Assembly (NCBI GenBank): GCA_030651695.1
Contig: JAUSCD010000012.1
Span: 62,001-126,000, forward strand
Length of the DNA: 64,000 bases
From: Pseudohongiella sp.
GTDB lineage: Bacteria; Pseudomonadota; Gammaproteobacteria; Pseudomonadales; Pseudohongiellaceae
Direction of reading: 5' to 3'
Shown in pieces: positions 9,592 to 17,638 of this stretch; position 1 is the first letter of the stretch, and every line of letters begins with the position of its first letter. Position numbers and translations under genes: made by a program. Under the pieces are notes generated by a model. That model had not been told where the DNA came from. It saw only the letters and a list, made by a program, of their open reading frames with translations, and made no database searches.

Positions 9592-9802
9592 CTGCAATCC
9601 TCTGGCAAACCTGGAACTGGTTGGGCTGTCACGACAGCTTTAAATTTCTGTGATATACCCTTGTTGATAGCGGGGTAGCGACATATTACTGAATTGATTC
9701 ATTTTTACAATATTCCCGCACCGCTCAATCGCAAAAATGTATCAACCAAAACAATTTAACAGACTGCCAAGTCATTGTCCCTACAAAGAAAAAGGCCTGA
9801 AT

Positions 9803-11401
9803 ATGAAATCCGCTGCGAGCCCGCTGAAATCCCCTGTGCATCGACTATCCAAAACCACCTATGGTTTCGCTTTAGCCCTGGTGGCATCGGTTGTATCAGT
9901 CAACGTCCACTCACAAACGTTTTATCCGGCACCCGCCAGCGAAACGCCGGAGTCATGGTTTGCATCAGGCCAGGCTGAGTTGCAACGTGCATTGCAGCGC
10001 ACTCAAAACACACGGCGCGCAAAAAACATAATCCTCTTTGTTGGCGACGGCATGGGAATATCGACCGTCACAGCAGCAAGAATATTTGCAGGTCAGCTTC
10101 AGGGCAGCGCAGGCGAAGAGAATTTCCTGTCGTTTGAACAATTCCCTGCTGTTGCGTTATCAAAAACATACAACACTAATCAGCAAACCTCAGACTCCGC
10201 GGGCACAGCAACTGCCATCATGGCGGGCATCAAGACGCGGGCCGGGGTGATTGGCGTCAATCAACATGCAGATCGTGCAAACTGTCAGTCTTCGCTGGGC
10301 ACCGAAGTACCCAGCCTGATGCAACAGGCGGCGGAACGCGGCCTTGCTACGGGGTTTGTCACGACCACGCGGGTGACCCACGCAACACCGGCAGCGACTT
10401 ATGCCCATAGCCCTGAGCGCGACTGGGAAAATGATTCCGCCTTACCTGAAGAGGCTCTGCAGCACGGTTGCAAGGACATCGCACAACAACTGATTGAGTT
10501 CTCCTATGGTAATGGCATCAACGTAGCGCTGGGCGGTGGTATCGAGCAATTTTTGCCCGAGAGTAAAACCGACCCAGTCACTGGAGGGAGCGGGCTGCGA
10601 AAAGACGAAAGAGACCTGACGCTGGAGTGGACGGACCGCTACAACAACAGCGCTTTCATCTGGAATAAAGAGCAATTGGGTGCTGTAAACGTCGACAACA
10701 CACAACACTTGCTGGGGCTTTTCAGTCGCTCACAAATGGACTACGCCTATGACCGCAACACGGATAGTACACAGCCAGATCTGCCTTCGATGACAGAAAC
10801 TGCGATCAGACTATTACAGGCGCAATCGGGCGATAGCGGTTTTTTCCTGATGGTAGAAGCAGGCCGGATTGATCACGCACACCACGCAGGCAACGCCTTC
10901 CGTGCGCTTGACGACACACGGGAGTTATCCGATGCGGTGCTTGCAGCAATTGAACTCACTAATGAACAGGACACTTTGATTATTGTCACTGCTGACCACA
11001 GTCACTCTTTGACCATCGGCGGCTATTCAACCCGCGGTAACCCGATCCTGGGCGCTGTGGTTGGTAATAATAATCACGGGCATGCCAACGAACAGCGTAG
11101 CGTGGCTCGCGACAGCCTGCCCTACACCACGCTTGGTTACCGGGATGGACCGGGTTTTGCCGTCAATGCCGGCGGCGATGTTCGTTACACCATACCCGGT
11201 GCTCCTGGCCGCCACGATCTGAGTGATGTTGACCCCACGCATCCGGATTTTCATCAGGAAGCACTGGTTCCGCTGCAATCAGAGGGACATGCGGGTGAGG
11301 ATGTGGCCATTTACGCTCGCGGCCCCTGGTCACATCTGTTCCATAGTACGCACGAACAGCACTTCATCTACCATGTCATGAGGCACGCTTACGGCTGGTA
11401 A
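9803..11401 (+). CDS. Alkaline phosphatase, PhoA family
   Basis: 532 aa from ATG 9803 (AAAGG seven bases upstream); a longer start at 9737 would give an unlikely N-terminal extension. A signal peptide ends near VNVHSQT. Motifs of the alkaline phosphatase superfamily are present: IILFVGDGMGIST (metal-binding Asp), QQTSDSAGTATAIMAG (nucleophile Ser after Asp), VEAGRIDHAHHAGN and TADHSHS (zinc ligands). The enzyme would release phosphate from monoesters in the periplasm. It is divergent from fadE. I could not find a convincing Pho box in the 200 nt between them. Confidence 0.9.
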   Translation: MKSAASPLKSPVHRLSKTTYGFALALVASVVSVNVHSQTFYPAPASETPESWFASGQAELQRALQRTQNTRRAKNIILFVGDGMGISTVTAARIFAGQLQGSAGEENFLSFEQFPAVALSKTYNTNQQTSDSAGTATAIMAGIKTRAGVIGVNQHADRANCQSSLGTEVPSLMQQAAERGLATGFVTTTRVTHATPAATYAHSPERDWENDSALPEEALQHGCKDIAQQLIEFSYGNGINVALGGGIEQFLPESKTDPVTGGSGLRKDERDLTLEWTDRYNNSAFIWNKEQLGAVNVDNTQHLLGLFSRSQMDYAYDRNTDSTQPDLPSMTETAIRLLQAQSGDSGFFLMVEAGRIDHAHHAGNAFRALDDTRELSDAVLAAIELTNEQDTLIIVTADHSHSLTIGGYSTRGNPILGAVVGNNNHGHANEQRSVARDSLPYTTLGYRDGPGFAVNAGGDVRYTIPGAPGRHDLSDVDPTHPDFHQEALVPLQSEGHAGEDVAIYARGPWSHLFHSTHEQHFIYHVMRHAYGW

Positions 11402-11422
11402 CCGCACTCTTTGTAAAACCTT

Positions 11423-11462
11423 CGTTGCTCAGGCAAAATGAATGCATTCAGCGTGAGCAACG
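11423..11462. repeat. Inverted repeat in the fadJ leader
   Basis: Nine-base arms CGTTGCTCA (11423-11431) and TGAGCAACG (11454-11462) enclose 22 bases and end just ahead of the GAGG ribosome site of fadJ. It could be an operator or an mRNA hairpin. The first possible ATG of fadJ (11438) would lie inside the loop, which supports the downstream ATG at 11471. Confidence 0.5.
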
Positions 11463-11470
11463 AGGTTTCT

Positions 11471-13564
11471 ATGGACGCGACATCTGGCACTGCACATTTA
11501 CCTGCCCGGGCTTTGTACCCCGACCAGCATTTCAAACATTGGCGCCTGACTCACGATCGCGACAATATCCTGTACGCACGACTGGATCGCGCGGGCGAAC
11601 GGGTTAACGCACTGTCGCGCGAAGTGCTGGAAGAATTTGAACAACTGATCAGCCTTGTAGAACGCGAAACACCGCGCGGTTTGGTGCTGATGTCAGGCAA
11701 AACCACGGGGTTTGTATTCGGTGCCGATGTACGTGAGTTTGACGGTTTTACATCTGCAGACGATGTCACTGCCGAAATCAATCGTGTACATGAGATGTTT
11801 AACCGTCTTGAAAAACTTGATTGCATCACTGTCGCTGCCATTGAAGGTTATTGTCTTGGTGGTGGACTTGAGATGTCACTGGCGTGCAACTGGCGTATTG
11901 CGAAAGATGTGCCTTCGACCCGTCTTGGGTTCCCGGAAATTCAGCTCGGTATATTCCCCGGCTTTGGTGGCTCCGCACGCTCTGTCAGAGTGATGGGAGG
12001 CCTGAAGGCCATGGAACTGATGCTGACTTCACGTCAGTTAAAAGCGCGCGCAGCCAAGAGTGTCGGCCTGGTAGATCAGGTCATCGGGCGTCATGAGGAA
12101 CTGGTGTGGGCCGCACGCAAAGCGGTGCTGGCGGGCAAAAAAAATCGTGGCCCCGGTCTGGTCGGCCGTTTGAGCAATACCTTGCCCGCACGTAAAATAC
12201 TTGCAGAACAGATGCGCAAACAGACCCGGCGCAAAGCACGCCGCGAACATTACCCTGCGCCCTACAGTTTGATAGATACCTGGGAGCAGTTTGGCGGCAG
12301 CTACAAAAACATGATGCAGGAAGAAGCGCGCGCTGTTGGCAAGCTGATGGTGTCATCAACCGCTGAGAGTCTGCGCCGGGTATTTCATCTGATGGAGCGT
12401 CTGAAGTCGGAAGGCAAAAGCAGCGACTTCAAAGCCAATCATGTGCACGTGGTTGGCGCTGGCGTCATGGGTGGCGACATCGCTGCCTGGTGTGTGCTGC
12501 GCGGCATTGATGTCAGTCTGCAGGACCGCGAGATGAAATTCATCACACCGGCTTTAAAACGCGCAGAGATCCTGTTCAAAAAGAAACTGAGAGATCCTGT
12601 CAAAGTCAAAGCTGCGCTCGAGCGCCTGCGCCCTGATCCCGATGCCAGATATGTGCCGCGCGCAGATGTTGTAATCGAAGCCATTTACGAAAACGTGGAA
12701 GCCAAACAGGCCTTGTTCCGTGATCTGGAGCCTCGCATGAAAGCGGGCGCCATTCTGGCCACCAATACCTCAGCCATTCCACTGGAAACCCTCGCTTCTG
12801 CGCTGACAAATCCTTCGCGGCTGATCGGATTGCACTTTTTTAATCCGGTGCCACAGATGCCGCTGGTGGAAGTAGTTTACAGCCTGGACACGGACGCAGA
12901 GGAGCGACGTAAAGGCGCTGCTTTTTGTCAACAGATCAGTCGCTTCCCCCTGCCGGTAAAAAGCAGTCCCGGATTTCTTGTTAACCGCGTGCTCGCTCCC
13001 TATATGATGACCGCCCTAAAACTTCACCGCGAAGGCATTCCGGCTGAAGCACTGGACGCCGCTGCTGAGGCCTTCGGCATGCCTATGGGCCCGGTGGAAC
13101 TTGCCGATACAGTTGGTCTTGATGTCTGCCTGATGGTGACAGGTGTCCTGCAATCGGATGATCTGATTGTTTCGCCGGAGAAGAGTTTTATTCAGTCGCT
13201 GGTCAGTGCCGGCAAACTCGGCAAAAAATCGGGCTCAGGTTTGTATGTCTGGAAAGATGGCAAAGCGCAGAAGAAACCCGGCGTGGCAGATGCCTACAAT
13301 CTGGCCGAATTGGCAGAGCAGCTGATTGAAGCCTACACCGACGAGTGTATCGCTGTGTTGCAAGAAGGTGTTGTTGCTGATGAAGACCTGCTTGATGCCG
13401 GTATGATTTTCGGCACTGGTTTTGCTCCGTTCAGAGGAGGCCCGCTATATTATCTCGCACACAAAGATAAACAGCCGGTGGTCAGTGACAAAGTAAAAGT
13501 CACGCCACAGCAAACCAATACCGAAACGGACGAACCCGAGCAGGAGACTGAAACCCGTGTCTAA
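11471..13564 (+). CDS. fadJ: Fatty oxidation complex alpha subunit (enoyl-CoA hydratase / 3-hydroxyacyl-CoA dehydrogenase), FadJ-like
   Basis: 697 aa bifunctional enzyme. ATG 11471 has GAGG five bases upstream and is preferred to ATG 11438. The N-terminal crotonase domain shows FVFGADVREFDGF (oxyanion hole region) and AIEGYCLGGGLEMSLACN, with the Glu of FPEIQLGIFPGFGG. An NAD-binding Rossmann motif, HVVGAGVMGGDIAAW, begins near residue 320. The dehydrogenase active site is GLHFFNPVPQMPLVEVV, followed by the C-terminal domain with FLVNRVLAPY. It hydrates enoyl-CoA and oxidises 3-hydroxyacyl-CoA. The thiolase gene overlaps its 3' end by 8 nt. A charged Glu/Thr-rich tail follows the last domain. 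Confidence 0.9.
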   Translation: MDATSGTAHLPARALYPDQHFKHWRLTHDRDNILYARLDRAGERVNALSREVLEEFEQLISLVERETPRGLVLMSGKTTGFVFGADVREFDGFTSADDVTAEINRVHEMFNRLEKLDCITVAAIEGYCLGGGLEMSLACNWRIAKDVPSTRLGFPEIQLGIFPGFGGSARSVRVMGGLKAMELMLTSRQLKARAAKSVGLVDQVIGRHEELVWAARKAVLAGKKNRGPGLVGRLSNTLPARKILAEQMRKQTRRKARREHYPAPYSLIDTWEQFGGSYKNMMQEEARAVGKLMVSSTAESLRRVFHLMERLKSEGKSSDFKANHVHVVGAGVMGGDIAAWCVLRGIDVSLQDREMKFITPALKRAEILFKKKLRDPVKVKAALERLRPDPDARYVPRADVVIEAIYENVEAKQALFRDLEPRMKAGAILATNTSAIPLETLASALTNPSRLIGLHFFNPVPQMPLVEVVYSLDTDAEERRKGAAFCQQISRFPLPVKSSPGFLVNRVLAPYMMTALKLHREGIPAEALDAAAEAFGMPMGPVELADTVGLDVCLMVTGVLQSDDLIVSPEKSFIQSLVSAGKLGKKSGSGLYVWKDGKAQKKPGVADAYNLAELAEQLIEAYTDECIAVLQEGVVADEDLLDAGMIFGTGFAPFRGGPLYYLAHKDKQPVVSDKVKVTPQQTNTETDEPEQETETRV

Positions 13565-14852
13565 TTCAGATCATAGTTCACAAACATTGCGCCGGGTTGT
13601 TATCGCAGGTGGAACACGTGTCCCTTTTTGCCGGTCAAACACGGCCTACGCTGACCTCGGCAATCTTGATATGCTGTCAGACACGCTGCAGCAGCTTAGC
13701 ACCGAATTTGCTCTGGCCGGGAAAAAAATTGACGAAGTAATCGCGGGCGCTGTCACCAGCCACAGCAAAGACTGGAATCTGGCGCGTGAAGCGGTACTGA
13801 GCACAGATCTGTCGCCTGCAACTCCGGGCATTACGTTACAGATGGCATGTGGCACCTCTCTGCAAGCTGCGCTGATGCTGGGAGCAAAAATCGCCAGCGG
13901 CCAGATTGATTGTGGAATTGCAGCAGGCACTGACACCACCAGCGACGCGCCTATCGTATTTCAGCGCAGATTCGCACAACGCCTGATTAAACTTGGTCAG
14001 GCACGCAGTTTGAAACAGCGTATGCAGACATTCAAAGGCTTTCGATTATCAGAACTGGCTCCGCGACCACCAGCCAACGGTGAACCCCGCACCGGCCTGG
14101 CCATGGGTGAACACTGCGAATTGATGGCGCGCGAGTGGGGTATCAGTCGGGCAGACCAGGATCAACTGGCGCTGGAAAGCCATTTAAAAGCCGCCGCGGC
14201 ATATGAGGCCGGCTTTTTTGACAGCCTTGTCAATCCTTATGAAGGTGTCAGCCGCGACAATAACATCCGTGCAGACAGTTCACTGGAAAAACTCGCCGGC
14301 CTGAAACCCGTATTTGATAAAAAACACGGCACTCTGACTGCAGGCAACAGCACACCACTGACTGACGGTGCGGCCGCGGTATTGTTGTGTAGCGAAGAAT
14401 GGGCTGTTGCGAACAATATTCCGATTCGCGCTTACCTGGTGTCGGGTCGCAGCAGTGCCATTGATTTTGTAAACGGCGAAGGTTTGTTGATGGCACCCAC
14501 TGTTGCAGTCAGCGAGTTGCTGCAGATGAGCGGACTGACACTGCAGGACTTTGACTGCTATGAGATACACGAGGCATTTGCTGCACAGGCACTGTGCACA
14601 CTAAAAGCCTGGGAGGACGAAAACTTTTGCCGCGAAAAACTCGGGCGCGAGACTGCGCTCGGTGCGATTGACCGGGGCCGCATGAACATCAAAGGTGGTT
14701 CACTGGCGTTCGGGCATCCGTTTGCGGCTACCGGCGCACGCATTCTGGGAACGCTGGCTGCCATACTGGAGGAAAAGGGTCAGGGGCGCGGATTGATTTC
14801 CGTGTGCACCGCCGGTGGAATGGGTGTGGCTGCGATCGTGGAGCGGCCTTAG
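13557..14852 (+). CDS. fadI: Acetyl-CoA C-acyltransferase (thiolase), FadI-like
   Basis: 431 aa thiolase catalysing the final beta-oxidation cleavage. The start is GTG 13557 with AGGAG at 13542-13546, overlapping fadJ by 8 nt, so the two subunits are translationally coupled. Active-site Cys98 lies in QMACGTSLQAA. The His of YEIHEAFAAQ, the His of GGSLAFGHPFAATGAR and the second Cys in SVCTAGGMGVA complete the catalytic set. The length and sequence favour the FadI branch over FadA. It is the last gene before a repeat-rich convergent intergenic region. Confidence 0.9.
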   Translation: MSNSDHSSQTLRRVVIAGGTRVPFCRSNTAYADLGNLDMLSDTLQQLSTEFALAGKKIDEVIAGAVTSHSKDWNLAREAVLSTDLSPATPGITLQMACGTSLQAALMLGAKIASGQIDCGIAAGTDTTSDAPIVFQRRFAQRLIKLGQARSLKQRMQTFKGFRLSELAPRPPANGEPRTGLAMGEHCELMAREWGISRADQDQLALESHLKAAAAYEAGFFDSLVNPYEGVSRDNNIRADSSLEKLAGLKPVFDKKHGTLTAGNSTPLTDGAAAVLLCSEEWAVANNIPIRAYLVSGRSSAIDFVNGEGLLMAPTVAVSELLQMSGLTLQDFDCYEIHEAFAAQALCTLKAWEDENFCREKLGRETALGAIDRGRMNIKGGSLAFGHPFAATGARILGTLAAILEEKGQGRGLISVCTAGGMGVAAIVERP

Positions 14853-14892
14853 GTGGTTAGTGCCGGTAAATGGTTGCAGTGGGGGCCCGGCA

Positions 14893-14935
14893 GTTCCTCA
14901 CAACGACGCTACGCGTCTGACTGTTGTTCGCTCAC
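14893..14935 (-). repeat. 43-base palindromic repeat, copy 1
   Basis: Read on the minus strand this 43-mer (GTGAGCGAACAACAG...GAGGAAC) matches the plus-strand segment 15136-15178 at 39 of 43 bases. It holds an internal inverted repeat (GACGC/GCGTC with flanking CAAC/GTTG) and is flanked by CGGCAGT/ACTGCCG arms (14889-14895 and 14934-14940). Two facing copies resemble a REP/BIME-type intergenic element. Confidence 0.65.
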
Positions 14936-15044
14936 TGCCGACTGACCACTATCACCATTTTTGGTGGGCCGGAAGTTCGCCTTGCCACTGCCCTCACTTA
15001 CTGGCCAGTTGTTTGAACCGGCCGCTCACGTCTTGCTTGTTCGC

Positions 15045-15084
15045 AAAGAGGGGTCAGAGGGCGTACGCCCTCTGACCCCTCTTT
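15045..15084. repeat. Perfect 40-base palindrome
   Basis: Twenty-base arms meet with no spacer (centre between 15064 and 15065, GGGCGT/ACGCCC). The left arm begins AAAGAGGGGTCAGAGGGC. I checked every base pair and found no mismatch. The phrase GGGGTCAGAG recalls the ends of elements mobilised by REP-associated transposases in Proteobacteria; that link is from memory and unverified. It could form a very strong hairpin or cruciform and might act as a bidirectional terminator. Confidence 0.7.
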
Positions 15085-15113
15085 CGCTCCACCCAACGCG
15101 TTGGTCGGCACAA

Positions 15114-15200
15114 GCCCGGCGGCGGAGACCGGGACGTGAGCGAGCAACAATCAGACGCGCAGCGTCGTTGCGAGGAACGTCCCGGTCCCCGCCGCCGGGC
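15114..15200 (+). repeat. 43-base repeat copy 2 inside a 22-base inverted repeat
   Basis: The repeat copy (15136-15178) is enclosed by GC-rich arms 15114-15135 and 15179-15200, which pair at 21 of 22 positions, the remaining pair being a wobble. The whole 87-base unit folds as one nested hairpin. It ends 27 nt before the maeB stop codon, so it would be transcribed as the maeB 3' tail. Confidence 0.65.
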
Positions 15201-15227
15201 GTACCCAAACAAAGCAACCAAACCAAT

Positions 15228-17516
15228 CTATGTGGTGGTTTGTTTGTGCTGATAAATATCCGCCGCCATTAATGCCGTCAGGTTCAGGATGCCGCGGCCT
15301 GACACCGAAGGTATCAGAATATGCGCTGGCTTCTCCAGGCCATTCAGAAACGGACCTATCAAGGGCGCATTGGTGAATGAGCGCAGCAAGCCCAGGGTGA
15401 TGCTTGCCGCGTCCATGTTCGGCATGATCAAGACATTCGCGCGTCCTGAGATCGAAGATCCCTCAAAAATGGTTTCCCGATACTCCGGATTCAACGCCGA
15501 CAAGGAATGCATTTCGCCGTCAATCTTGACGTCGGGCAGCTCGTTACGCAACCGATGTGCTGCGCCCTTCATCTTCAGCGCAGATGCATCTTCATAGGTT
15601 CCGAAATTTGAATGCGACAACAAGGCCACTACCGGCTCAATATCAAACGCGTGTTGAACAAAATGCACAGCATCTTTTGCGATATCAACAATTTCTTCTT
15701 CAGTCGGATTTACGTTAACAAACGGGTCTGCCAGGAACAATGGACCATCTTCCATCAGCAACACACAAATGGATGACAGCCGTCCGCCGGTTTTTGTGGA
15801 GCGGATAATTGGGCGAATATCTTTCAGGTGCTGATCAAAACGCCCTACTTTTCCACATACCATTCCATCGGCTTCACCCAGTGCTACCATCAAAGCGGCC
15901 AGTACCGTGGTATTGCTGTGCACTGCTGATTTAGCTGCTTCAATAGAAACCCCTGAGCGGCCAACATGCTGGTGATAATACTGCCAGTATCGTGTGTGAA
16001 CGTCGGCGCTCTCTGAATTGAACACTTCAAAGTGTTTACCAGTGTCCAGTCTCAACCCCATCTTCCTGATCTTGTCAGCTATCACCTGCGGCCGGCCGAT
16101 CAGAATCGGGCGCGCAACCGCCTCGTCAACGATCGCCTGCAATGCGTACAGAACATCTTCGTTCTCGCCTTCTGCATACACAATACGTGCCGGATGTTTT
16201 GCGGCCAGATCGATGCTTGGCTGCATAAACAGACGACTGCTGTTAACGTAGGCACTGAGTTTTTTGCGGTAGGCGCCCAGATCCTCGATCGGGCGTGTCG
16301 CAGCGCCGCTGGCCATGGCTGCTTTCACAACTGCCAACGGCACTTCTTCAATCAAACGTGGGTCAAAAGGTTTTGGAATCAGATAATCACGTCCGAACTT
16401 CAGCTCCTCACCAACATATGCCTGGGCTACAGTTTCAGAGATTTCACGTGTCGCCAGATCCGCAATTGCGCGCACACAGGCGCGCTTCATCTCATCATTG
16501 ATATGCGTGGCACCACAATCGAGTGCTCCGCGGAAAATAAACGGGAAGCACAGCACGTTGTTGACCTGATTCGGGTAGTCAGATCGTCCTGTCGCCAGAA
16601 TGGCATCAGGACGTGCAGCACGCGCCTCTTCTGGCATTATTTCGGGCACCGGATTCGACATCGCCAGAATCAAAGGGTCACGTGCCATTTTTTTAACCAT
16701 ATCGCCATTTAAAACGCCCGGCCCCGACAGACCAAGAAACAGATCGGCATCCACAATCGCATCTGAAATAGTGCGATCAGTGGTCTCGACGGCGAATTTT
16801 TCTTTCCATATATTCATGCCTTCTTTGCGGCCTTTGTAGATCACACCGCTGCGGTCCAGCATACGCACGTTCTCAAGACGCACGCCCATGGTCATCAGCA
16901 ACTCTACACAAGCGATACTGGCAGCCCCGGCGCCGGAAACCACCAGTTTGATGTCTTCAAACTTCTTCTCGACAATACGCAGACCGTTGTAAACCGCCGC
17001 CGCCGCAACGATCGCAGTACCGTGCTGATCATCGTGGAATACCGGAATTTTCATGATGTCGCGCAGCTTGCGTTCCACCAGAAAACACTCAGGCGCTTTG
17101 ATATCTTCCAGGTTGATACCACCAAAGGTAGGTTCCAGCGAGGCAATAATCTCTACCAGCTTGTCGACGTCTTTCTCGTTGATCTCAATATCAAACACAT
17201 CAATATCAGCAAACTTTTTGAACAGTACTGCCTTGCCCTCCATAACCGGTTTGGAAGCCAGCGGACCAATATCGCCGAGACCCAGCACGGCTGTACCGTT
17301 AGTAATAACAGCCACCAGATTGCCGCGCGCAGTCAGCCGCGCCGCTTGTGACGGATCCTGTTCAATGGCTTCGCAGGCATAGGCAACACCCGGTGAATAC
17401 GCACGGGAAAGGTCGCGGTTGTTGGCTAGCGGTTTGGTCGGGCGTATCGCCAATTTCCCCGGCGTCGGCTCCGAATGGTAGCGCAGGGCGCTGTCTTTAA
17501 AGGAATCGTCTGACAT
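15228..17516 (-). CDS. maeB: NADP-dependent malic enzyme, MaeB type
   Basis: 762 aa, matching E. coli MaeB (759 aa). The ATG at 17516 has AGGAAG six bases upstream; a longer frame starting at 17585 runs through a terminator hairpin and is rejected. The N-terminal malic domain shows [15 protein letters not shown] and [12 protein letters not shown], the catalytic region [11 protein letters not shown], and the NADP-binding motif [16 protein letters not shown]. The C-terminal 330 residues are a phosphotransacetylase-like domain (from about residue 430; [27 protein letters not shown]) of regulatory rather than catalytic role in the family. It converts malate to pyruvate and NADPH, which fits the neighbouring fatty-acid genes. 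Confidence 0.94.
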   Translation of the reverse strand: MSDDSFKDSALRYHSEPTPGKLAIRPTKPLANNRDLSRAYSPGVAYACEAIEQDPSQAARLTARGNLVAVITNGTAVLGLGDIGPLASKPVMEGKAVLFKKFADIDVFDIEINEKDVDKLVEIIASLEPTFGGINLEDIKAPECFLVERKLRDIMKIPVFHDDQHGTAIVAAAAVYNGLRIVEKKFEDIKLVVSGAGAASIACVELLMTMGVRLENVRMLDRSGVIYKGRKEGMNIWKEKFAVETTDRTISDAIVDADLFLGLSGPGVLNGDMVKKMARDPLILAMSNPVPEIMPEEARAARPDAILATGRSDYPNQVNNVLCFPFIFRGALDCGATHINDEMKRACVRAIADLATREISETVAQAYVGEELKFGRDYLIPKPFDPRLIEEVPLAVVKAAMASGAATRPIEDLGAYRKKLSAYVNSSRLFMQPSIDLAAKHPARIVYAEGENEDVLYALQAIVDEAVARPILIGRPQVIADKIRKMGLRLDTGKHFEVFNSESADVHTRYWQYYHQHVGRSGVSIEAAKSAVHSNTTVLAALMVALGEADGMVCGKVGRFDQHLKDIRPIIRSTKTGGRLSSICVLLMEDGPLFLADPFVNVNPTEEEIVDIAKDAVHFVQHAFDIEPVVALLSHSNFGTYEDASALKMKGAAHRLRNELPDVKIDGEMHSLSALNPEYRETIFEGSSISGRANVLIMPNMDAASITLGLLRSFTNAPLIGPFLNGLEKPAHILIPSVSGRGILNLTALMAADIYQHKQTTT

Positions 17517-17542
17517 GAAAATCTTCCTGATTAACAAGCACT

Positions 17543-17581
17543 TAAAATAAAAACGCTGCCACCCCTTACGGGACGACAGCG
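17543..17581 (-). terminator. Rho-independent terminator between the TonB receptor and maeB
   Basis: On the minus strand a stem CGCTGTCGTCCC / GGGGTGGCAGCG (one mismatch and one wobble possible) closes a GTAA loop and is followed by TTTTTATTTT. It lies 58 nt after the receptor stop and 27 nt before the maeB start, so it either ends the receptor transcript or sits in the maeB leader. Confidence 0.75.
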
Positions 17582-17638
17582 TCATCGAACGGTCGATCTA
17601 TATTTTAGCGCTGTTGGACCGTGAATTGCCAACCGGTG

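Larger units (their letters stand above)
14853..15227. other. Convergent intergenic region rich in palindromes, no gene
   Basis: 375 nt between the ends of fadI (plus) and maeB (minus). It holds no credible coding sequence; the short open frames here are by-products of the palindromes. It contains two facing copies of a 43-base repeat and a perfect 40-base palindrome, described separately. Any of the hairpins could also stop transcription from both sides, but none has a clear T tract. Confidence 0.75.

Noticed and set aside
9592-9802. Pho box ahead of the alkaline phosphatase gene
   Set aside because: CTGTCACGACAG is palindromic, but the second half-site at 11-base spacing does not fit the Pho consensus.
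14893-15200. CRISPR array
   Set aside because: Only two repeat copies, in opposite orientation, self-palindromic, with no regular spacers and no cas genes.
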